Positions 4,680 to 9,812 of a stretch of 9,812 nt of DNA are shown in pieces. Positions within the stretch are counted from its first letter, which is position 1. Every line of letters begins with the position of its first letter. Both the position numbers and the translations under genes were made by a program. This DNA is from Flemingiibacterium sp045600005 (GTDB taxonomy: Bacteria > Bacillota > Clostridia > Oscillospirales > CAG-272). Location: contig JAZRXB010000015.1 of the NCBI GenBank assembly GCA_045600005.1, positions 1-9,812 of the forward strand. Direction: 5' to 3'. The notes below the pieces were generated by a model. That model searched no databases and was not told the DNA's origin. It was given only the letters and a program-made list of their open reading frames with translations.

Positions 4680-6146
4680 ATGAAAAAAAGAAACGCTCTG
4701 ACCGCGCTCCTTCTGCTTGGCGGCATTCTCATGAACGCCTGCGGAGAGGCTCCCGCTTCGACGACCGACGACACGTCCGCCGCACCTCAAGACGGCACGG
4801 AGACCTCCGCCGGACCCGTCGAGACCGAAAAGCAGTGGGCAAAACCCGACTTCTCGTCCTGCTCCTACGGCGGCGCTGAGGTAAACATCCTCGCCGCCGG
4901 AAAGGTCGGCGCAAACTACGCCGTGATCGACCTTTACGCCGAAAGCGAGAACGGCGACACGCTGAACGACGCGGCATACAAGCGCCGCATTGCCGTTGAG
5001 GATGAACTCAAGGTCAGGCTGAACGTCAAAAACGACGCTTCCTACGGCAAGTCGATGCAGACCGCCGCGCTGGCGGGCGACGACAGCTATGACTTTGGTC
5101 TGCTCTGCTTCCGCGACGGAACGAGCATGGCGGCCTATTCGCTCGCATCCGAAAAGCTCTTATGCAATCTGCTGGACTACGATATCCTGTCGCTCGACGC
5201 GCCGTGGTGGGACAACGAGTTTGCCAACGTCTTCACGGTCAAGGATCAGCTCTACTGGTCGACCGGCGATATCACGACGATCGACGAACAGGTCGTTGCG
5301 CTCATCATCTTCAACAAACAGATGGCGGAGGACCTCGGCAAGGGCGATTTCTATCAGATCGTCCGGGACGGCGACTGGACGATCGACAGAATGAAGACGA
5401 TCATCAAGGACGTGACGACCGACACGAACGGCGACGCGAAGATCGACGGCAGCGACCGCTGGGGCTTCCTCGGCGACAATCCGGTGCAGTTCTATCAGGC
5501 GTCCGGGCTGATGATGTCGACCAGACAGGGCGACGGCTACGTCATTGACATGATGAACGACCGAAGCGTTCACGCGCTCGAGCTGATCTATGATTTCCTC
5601 GTCACGAACCCCGACACCGGCGCATGGACGATGGACGGACATAAGGTCAACGATATGTGGACGGCAAATCAGGCGCTGTTCCAGATGACGACCCTGCGCC
5701 CCGTCACGACGCTGCGTGATTCGGAAGTCGATTTCGGCATCCTGCCCATGCCCAAGCTGGACGATCAGCAGACCGAGTACGCTTCCTCGATCACGCCGAA
5801 CAAATGCCCGACCGCCGTCATCCCGATCTCGGCAAAGGACCCCGAACGCTCGGCGGCAGTCATCGAAGCGCTGGCATGGTACGGACGCGAGATCCTGACC
5901 CCCGCGAACTACGACATTTATCTGAAGCTCAAGGTCGGACGCGACGACGCTTCGTCGGATATGCTTGACATCATCTTCGCAAAGCGGAGCTGGGACCCCG
6001 TCTTCGGCTTCAACTGCGGCAGCATCGAAACGCTGATCAAGGACCTCTATAACAAGGAAACCTTCACCTTCGCGTCGGATTACGCCGCCTTCATCGACGG
6101 AGCGACTGCCGAATACGAATCGCTGATCAGGAAAATTTACGGCTAA
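4680..6146 (+). CDS. ABC transporter solute-binding lipoprotein
   Basis: A 488-residue extracellular binding protein of the family 1 type, tethered to the outer face of the membrane. Seen: KKR then a hydrophobic signal (residues 6-17), lipobox LMNA-Cys21, and a flexible Thr/Ser/Asp-rich linker to about residue 50. The body carries the binding-protein stretch GDFYQIVRDGDWTIDRMKTI followed by D248-x-N-x-D-x-x-I-D-x-x-D259, an EF-hand-like calcium loop seen in many clostridial binding proteins. The start at 4680 follows AAAGGG by eight bases; the earlier in-frame ATG at 4659 would put charged residues before the signal. A TATAAT at 4652-4657 lacks a good -35, so the gene is probably read from the nanA promoter. 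No permease or ATPase is nearby. Sugar ligand inferred from neighbours. Confidence 0.85.
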   Translation: MKKRNALTALLLLGGILMNACGEAPASTTDDTSAAPQDGTETSAGPVETEKQWAKPDFSSCSYGGAEVNILAAGKVGANYAVIDLYAESENGDTLNDAAYKRRIAVEDELKVRLNVKNDASYGKSMQTAALAGDDSYDFGLLCFRDGTSMAAYSLASEKLLCNLLDYDILSLDAPWWDNEFANVFTVKDQLYWSTGDITTIDEQVVALIIFNKQMAEDLGKGDFYQIVRDGDWTIDRMKTIIKDVTTDTNGDAKIDGSDRWGFLGDNPVQFYQASGLMMSTRQGDGYVIDMMNDRSVHALELIYDFLVTNPDTGAWTMDGHKVNDMWTANQALFQMTTLRPVTTLRDSEVDFGILPMPKLDDQQTEYASSITPNKCPTAVIPISAKDPERSAAVIEALAWYGREILTPANYDIYLKLKVGRDDASSDMLDIIFAKRSWDPVFGFNCGSIETLIKDLYNKETFTFASDYAAFIDGATAEYESLIRKIYG

Positions 6147-6150
6147 AGTA

Positions 6151-6339
6151 TTTCCCGCTCAAAGCGGGAAATAACGACGAATTCCCCGCTTCAAAGCGGA
6201 AATAACGACGAATTCCCCGCTTCAAAGCGGGAAATAACGACGAATTTCCCGCTCAAAGCAGGAAATAACGACGAATTCCCCGCTCCAAAGCGGGAAATAA
6301 CGGCACATTCCCCGCTTCAATGCGGGGAATACCGCTGTT
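6151..6339 (+). repeat. Tandem array of six palindromic hairpin units
   Basis: Six units of 31-32 bp start at 6151, 6182, 6213, 6245, 6276 and 6308. Each has a 21-22 bp dyad of the form TTCCCGCTTCAAAGCGGGAA, followed by a 10-bp linker, TAACGACGAA in the first four, degenerating to TAACGGCACA and TACCGCTGTT. Unit 1 pairs TTTCCCGC with GCGGGAAA and unit 6 pairs TTCCCCGC with GCGGGGAA, both perfectly; units 3 and 5 combine one arm of each kind. The array fills nearly the whole gap between the binding protein stop and the oxidoreductase start. Likely effect: protection of upstream mRNA from 3' decay or partial attenuation. It is not a CRISPR array, because the intervals are short and identical. 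Confidence 0.9.
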
Positions 6340-6362
6340 TTGACGAAAGGCAGGCAATTGGA

Positions 6363-7739
6363 ATGAAAGATTCGGAACAGATCACGGTCACAAAGGAATA
6401 CGACGTGATCGTCGTCGGCGGAGGTACGACCGGCGTCTGCGCGGCTGTCGCGGCGGCAAGGTCGGGCGCGAAAACGGCGTTGTTCGAGCTTCAGGGCTTT
6501 CTGGGCGGAAATGCGTGCAACGGAATGGCGTGGTACGGCTTCCACGCGGCCGGCTCCTTTGAGCAGGTCGTCGGCGGACTTCCGCTTGAGATCATCGAGC
6601 GGCTCCGGGAGATCGACGGGGCGAGCGAGTTCTGTCCCGACCCGGTGGCGGGCAGTATGGTTCAGGTCAATACCACGCTCTTAAAGCTGGTTCTGGCAGA
6701 GATGTGCCTGGAAAGCGGCGTGGAGGTTCACCTTCACAGTATGCTGACCGGCGTTCCCGAATGCGGGAAGGAGCGTCAGATCATCACGGTACAGAGCAGA
6801 CTGGAAACCTTCCGTTTCGCCAGCCGCGTGCTGATCGACTGCACCGACAGCGCGGACGCGGCAGCCGCGGCGGGAGCGGACTATATCCGCGGCAGAGAGT
6901 CGGACGGGAAGATGCAGGTCGCCTCCTCCACGCTGTTCGTCAGCGGCGTCGACATGGACGAGCTGCTTGCGTATTTCGACGAACATCCCGACGAGCTTCG
7001 CCCGATCCCGGTGCCGGAGGACGAGCTGCGGGCGCTGGTGAAACGGATGCACAGCGTGCCGGTCTTCGGCATGGGCGCGTTTCCGACACTGATCGCCAAA
7101 GCAAAACGCGAGGGGCTGACCGATTATCCCCGCGACCGGCTGGTCGGTCAGGCGTTTGTGCGGACGGGCGAAATGATGCTCGTGGCAAGCCGCGTCGAGG
7201 ACGCTGACCCGGACGATGAGCGGGCGTACACCCGCAGCGAGCTGACCGGTACGCTCCAGATGAAAGCGACGCTGAAGCTGCTGAGGGAATATCTTCCCGG
7301 CTGCCGGAACGCGCGCATTTCCGGTTCGGGTCACACCATCGGTCTGCGGGAAACGCGGCATATCGCCGGGGATTATACGCTGACCGGCGGCGACCTTCTG
7401 GATGGGAAGGAATTTCCCGACTGCGTGGCGCGCGGCGCGTACCATCTCGATGTGCATTCGCCCGACCATCCGGGCATCGAGACGGGACGTCCGCCGGTCT
7501 ATCAGATCCCGTACCGCAGTATGCTTCCGAAGGGTCTCGACGGTCTGCTCGTGGCGGGACGGTGCTATTCGCAGGATCAGGCTGCACAGGCTTCCACCAG
7601 AGTGATCCCGATCGCCGGCGCGTCGGGTCAGGCGGTCGGAACCGCCGCCGGACTTGCCGTCCGGTCGCACTGTCCGCCCAGAGAAGTGGACGTTTCGGTC
7701 CTGCTTGACACGCTGAAAAAGAACGGCGCGATCCTGTGA
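6363..7739 (+). CDS. FAD-dependent oxidoreductase
   Basis: A 458-residue flavoprotein of the FAD_oxidored type, soluble and cytosolic. Seen: the FAD dinucleotide-binding motif G19-G-G-T-T-G24 after strand YDVIVV, Glu42 at the end of the second strand for ribose binding, the GFLGGNACNG segment (45-54), GLRETRHIAGDYTLTG (327-342), and the C-terminal FAD-contact region GLLVAGRCYS followed by QDQAAQASTRVIPIAGASGQ (394-423) and a long helix. All these are standard for the family and intact. The start at 6363 has a modest AGGCAGG site upstream. It comes after the hairpin array and is the last gene before a strong terminator, so it belongs to the same transcription unit. The substrate is not evident; a sugar or sugar-acid intermediate fits the context. 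Annotation beyond the family would be guesswork. Confidence 0.85.
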   Translation: MKDSEQITVTKEYDVIVVGGGTTGVCAAVAAARSGAKTALFELQGFLGGNACNGMAWYGFHAAGSFEQVVGGLPLEIIERLREIDGASEFCPDPVAGSMVQVNTTLLKLVLAEMCLESGVEVHLHSMLTGVPECGKERQIITVQSRLETFRFASRVLIDCTDSADAAAAAGADYIRGRESDGKMQVASSTLFVSGVDMDELLAYFDEHPDELRPIPVPEDELRALVKRMHSVPVFGMGAFPTLIAKAKREGLTDYPRDRLVGQAFVRTGEMMLVASRVEDADPDDERAYTRSELTGTLQMKATLKLLREYLPGCRNARISGSGHTIGLRETRHIAGDYTLTGGDLLDGKEFPDCVARGAYHLDVHSPDHPGIETGRPPVYQIPYRSMLPKGLDGLLVAGRCYSQDQAAQASTRVIPIAGASGQAVGTAAGLAVRSHCPPREVDVSVLLDTLKKNGAIL

Positions 7740-7770
7740 CGAAAAGAAGCCCGGACTGCGCTCGAATCAG

Positions 7771-7814
7771 AAAGCTCCCCGTTCCGGCTTCATACCGGAA
7801 CGGGGAGCTTTTTT
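7771..7814 (+). terminator. Strong terminator closing the sugar cluster
   Basis: AAAGCTCCCCGTTCCGG (7771-7787) pairs perfectly with the arm from 7795 to 7811 around a 7-nt loop and ends in six T residues (7809-7814) on the plus strand. On the minus strand it reads as the same stem with only TTT after it, so it can also serve the convergent SGNH hydrolase gene, more weakly. Confidence 0.9.
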
Positions 7815-7836
7815 CATTTCTGTCAGAACTTCCCTC

Positions 7837-8478
7837 TCAGATCCCGACCGCATCGTCCTTTTTGCCGAACAGAGCGGGATAGTCGAGCGGCTTCGCGCGG
7901 ATCCCCAGCGCCGCTTCGATGCGGGAAACGACCTGATCGGTGATGACTCTCGTGCCCTCCATCGTGTAATAGTGCGTCAGGTCGGAGTGATAGGAGACCG
8001 GCGCGTTCTTCATCGTCGCGTAAAGATCGTTGACCGCCATGCCGTGACGCTGAACGATCTCGCAGGCGGCGGCGTTGTAAAGCTCGGTATCGGCGTTCAG
8101 ACGCCTGTTCGGACCGGTGAAAAGATGCTCCTGAACGGGAGTGGAGGTGGCGAAGATGTACGCCGCGTTCGGGAAGAACAGCTTCATCATGCGGCAGATA
8201 CGCGCGATGTTGTCGCGGTAAACGTCAAGGGAGATGAGATTTTCGCCGTCCGCCATACGCAGATCGTCCCACAGCCCGGCGTTCCAGTGAACGAGGTCGA
8301 TCTCCTCTCCCTTTACGCCGAACTCGGTCGACCAGTTGCTGAGACTGCGGATGATATAGGAGGTGAACCGGCAGTTTTCCTTCGGATAGAAGACCTCCGC
8401 CGTTTCTTCAAAGGCGAGCTTCACATACCGGTCATAGCCCTGACGGATGGAGTCGCCGATCAGAATGATCTTTTTCAT
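7837..8478 (-). CDS. SGNH/GDSL-family hydrolase
   Basis: A 213-residue protein of the SGNH hydrolase fold, most members of which are esterases or deacetylases. Seen: the N-terminal GDS motif LIGDSIRQGY with nucleophile Ser10, the HWNAGLWDD segment whose Asn66 fits the block III position, and the C-terminal D166-L-T-H169 pair fitting the catalytic Asp/His of block V. No signal peptide follows the chosen start, so it is probably cytosolic. The start at 8478 has GAGGA nine bases upstream; an in-frame ATG at 8514 lacks this. It is convergent with the sugar cluster and 191 bp downstream of cstA on the same strand. A role in removing O-acetyl groups from sialic acids is tempting but rests on proximity only. 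Confidence 0.8.
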   Translation of the reverse strand: MKKIILIGDSIRQGYDRYVKLAFEETAEVFYPKENCRFTSYIIRSLSNWSTEFGVKGEEIDLVHWNAGLWDDLRMADGENLISLDVYRDNIARICRMMKLFFPNAAYIFATSTPVQEHLFTGPNRRLNADTELYNAAACEIVQRHGMAVNDLYATMKNAPVSYHSDLTHYYTMEGTRVITDQVVSRIEAALGIRAKPLDYPALFGKKDDAVGI

Positions 8479-8669
8479 GTGCGTTTTCCTCACTTTCCTG
8501 TGGCAGAATATCATTTTTGCCCGAACGGAACGCGCAGAAGCGGTCAGCGCGTCCCTTACCGCGGCGGCGTCTTCGGAAAATATGCGGGCGGTCGGGACTT
8601 TGCCGCGTCCCTTGCCGAACCGGCGCGGCAGCTTCCTTTATTTGGAAACCACGGCGGAGAGGGAGCGCT
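8479..8669. other. Intergenic gap between cstA and the SGNH gene
   Basis: No gene, clear terminator or convincing promoter is visible. A 14-bp direct repeat with one mismatch (CGCGTCCCTTACCG at 8548-8561, CGCGTCCCTTGCCG at 8604-8617) and a loose GCCGCG/CGCGGC dyad overlapping the second copy are present. Read-through from cstA into the SGNH gene is therefore possible. Confidence 0.35.
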
Positions 8670-9812
8670 TTAACCTTCGGTCTTTGCCGGTTTCGCTTTC
8701 CGCGCCGTGAGGACCGCCCAGACGGCGAACAGTACGCACGCGAGGACGGCTCCCGCCGGATACGCGATGCCCGCGGCGAGCCTGAACCCTTCCTTCGCCA
8801 TGAGGATGTACGTCACGCTGACCGCCGACATGAACGCCGCCGGGACCGCCGTGATGAGCGAACAGAACGGATGCTTCCCCATCTGCGCCAGATAGGACGT
8901 CGCCGTCCAGAGCGTGATCATCGCCAGCACCTGATTGCTCCACGAGCTGTAATTCCACAGAACGCTGAAATCGAGCCGCGTCAGCAGAGCGCTCAGCGCG
9001 AGCATCGGCAGTGTGATGAACAGCCGCGAGCGGATCTTCTTCTGATCCAGCCCCGTCCATTCGGCGAGGATCAGCCGCGCACTGCGGAACGCCGTGTCGC
9101 CCGATGTGATCGGGCAGATCACCACGCCGACCACCGCGAGAATGCCGCCGAGCGTTCCCATCAGCGCGAACGAAATTTCATACACAACGCCCGACTGACC
9201 GAGCCTTGCGAGCGATTCCGACAGCGCGCCGCTCGTCTCGTAGAACGATACGCCCGCCGCCGCCCAGACCAGCGCAATGACCGATTCGGCGATCATCGCG
9301 CCGTAAAACACCCGCCGCCCTTCCCTTTCGGACGTGATGCACTTGGCTGCCATCGGCGACTGCGTGGCATGGAAGCCGGAGATCGCGCCGCAGGCGACCG
9401 TGACGAACATATACGGCCAGACCGGCTGACCGTTCGGATGCAGATTCCGGAGCGTCAGCTCGGGGATCGCGTAGTTCCCCGAAAAGACGAGCGTTCCGAT
9501 GATGCCCGCCGCCATGACGAGCAGAGCCGCGCCGAAGACAGGATAGAGCCGTCCGATCAGCTTGTCGATCGGCAGAAGCGTCGCCAGCGTGTAGTAGATC
9601 AGAATGACGACGATCCAGAAGGTCTCGCCGAAGAAATCGGGCGTGAGATTTGTCAGGAGCGCGGCGGGGCTCGTGACGAAGACCGTGCCGATCAGCAGAA
9701 GAAGGATCAGCGACAGAAACCGCATGAACCATTTCGCCCATCCGCCGAGGTACAGACCCGCCAGCTCGACGATCGACCGTCCGCCGTGACGGCAGGAGAT
9801 CATCCCGCTCAT
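8670..9812 (-). CDS. cstA: Carbon starvation protein A family transporter, 5' end cut off
   Basis: The 380 visible residues cover the central and C-terminal part of a CstA-family transporter; relatives include inducible pyruvate/H+ symporters and proteins linked to peptide uptake. Seen: ISCRHGGRSIVELAGLYLGG at the start, the family signature CGAISGFHATQSPMAAK (141-157), CPITSGDTAFRSARLILAEW (233-252), and about ten hydrophobic segments, with a short basic tail after the last. The ATG at the very edge is internal: the family has a further N-terminal stretch with HDF before this MSG, so the true start lies beyond 9812. Protein ends at 8670 without a clear terminator. It lies on the strand opposite to the sugar cluster. 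A connection through pyruvate made by NanA is possible, not shown. Confidence 0.87.
   Translation of the reverse strand: MSGMISCRHGGRSIVELAGLYLGGWAKWFMRFLSLILLLLIGTVFVTSPAALLTNLTPDFFGETFWIVVILIYYTLATLLPIDKLIGRLYPVFGAALLVMAAGIIGTLVFSGNYAIPELTLRNLHPNGQPVWPYMFVTVACGAISGFHATQSPMAAKCITSEREGRRVFYGAMIAESVIALVWAAAGVSFYETSGALSESLARLGQSGVVYEISFALMGTLGGILAVVGVVICPITSGDTAFRSARLILAEWTGLDQKKIRSRLFITLPMLALSALLTRLDFSVLWNYSSWSNQVLAMITLWTATSYLAQMGKHPFCSLITAVPAAFMSAVSVTYILMAKEGFRLAAGIAYPAGAVLACVLFAVWAVLTARKAKPAKTEG

Noticed and set aside
6151..6339. CRISPR array
   Set aside because: The intervals between dyads are only about 10 bp and nearly identical; there are no unique spacers and no cas genes.
384..6339. 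Relationship between the Fic operator dyads and the hairpin array, since both contain TTTCCC/GGGAAA
   Set aside because: The cores differ (CCCTTA with 15-bp gap versus CCCGCTT with almost no gap), so the similarity is superficial.
8670..9812. Complete 380-residue CstA starting at 9812
   Set aside because: The ATG at the edge is inside the conserved family sequence, which continues upstream; the gene is truncated by the window.

Overview
The window looks like a chromosomal piece of an uncultured gut-type Clostridia bacterium (Oscillospirales or Christensenellales-like). The reasons are sigma-A promoters, GGAGG-type ribosome sites, a Gram-positive lipoprotein solute binder, a DUF6061-type small protein and a SpoVT/AbrB-like fragment, all at moderately high GC. 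The taxonomic placement is inferred from gene content.

Left block (about 1-1053, all minus strand, visibly less GC-rich than the rest). It holds the N-terminal part of a Fic-family protein with an inhibitory-helix motif, cut by the window edge. Its textbook sigma-A promoter lies inside evenly spaced TTCCCTTA/TAAGGGAA dyads. Further right are a DUF6061-like small protein with its own terminator and, just upstream of it, a short AbrB/SpoVT-like gene. The AbrB domain of that gene stops after the REGDP motif and carries an unfamiliar tail.

Central block (about 1255-7814). A divergent AraC-family regulator faces a four-gene plus-strand cluster. The cluster is N-acetylneuraminate lyase (nanA), a cytosolic beta-propeller glycosidase-like protein overlapping nanA by 4 bp, a lipoprotein solute-binding protein, and an FAD-dependent oxidoreductase. 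It ends at a strong terminator. The divergent promoter region carries a tandem 21-bp direct repeat of the AraC type that touches both -35 elements, and a stem-loop in the nanA leader. Six 31-32 bp palindromic units fill the gap between the binding protein and the oxidoreductase. A likely reading is uptake of a sialic-acid-like sugar, intracellular processing by the propeller protein and oxidoreductase, and aldol cleavage by NanA to pyruvate plus an amino sugar. The permease and the nanE/nanK functions are not in the window.

Right block (7837-9812, minus strand) has a small SGNH/GDSL hydrolase, convergent with the sugar cluster, and upstream of it most of a CstA-family carbon-starvation transporter that runs off the right edge. 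CstA-family proteins include pyruvate transporters, so a link to pyruvate released by NanA is possible but unproven.
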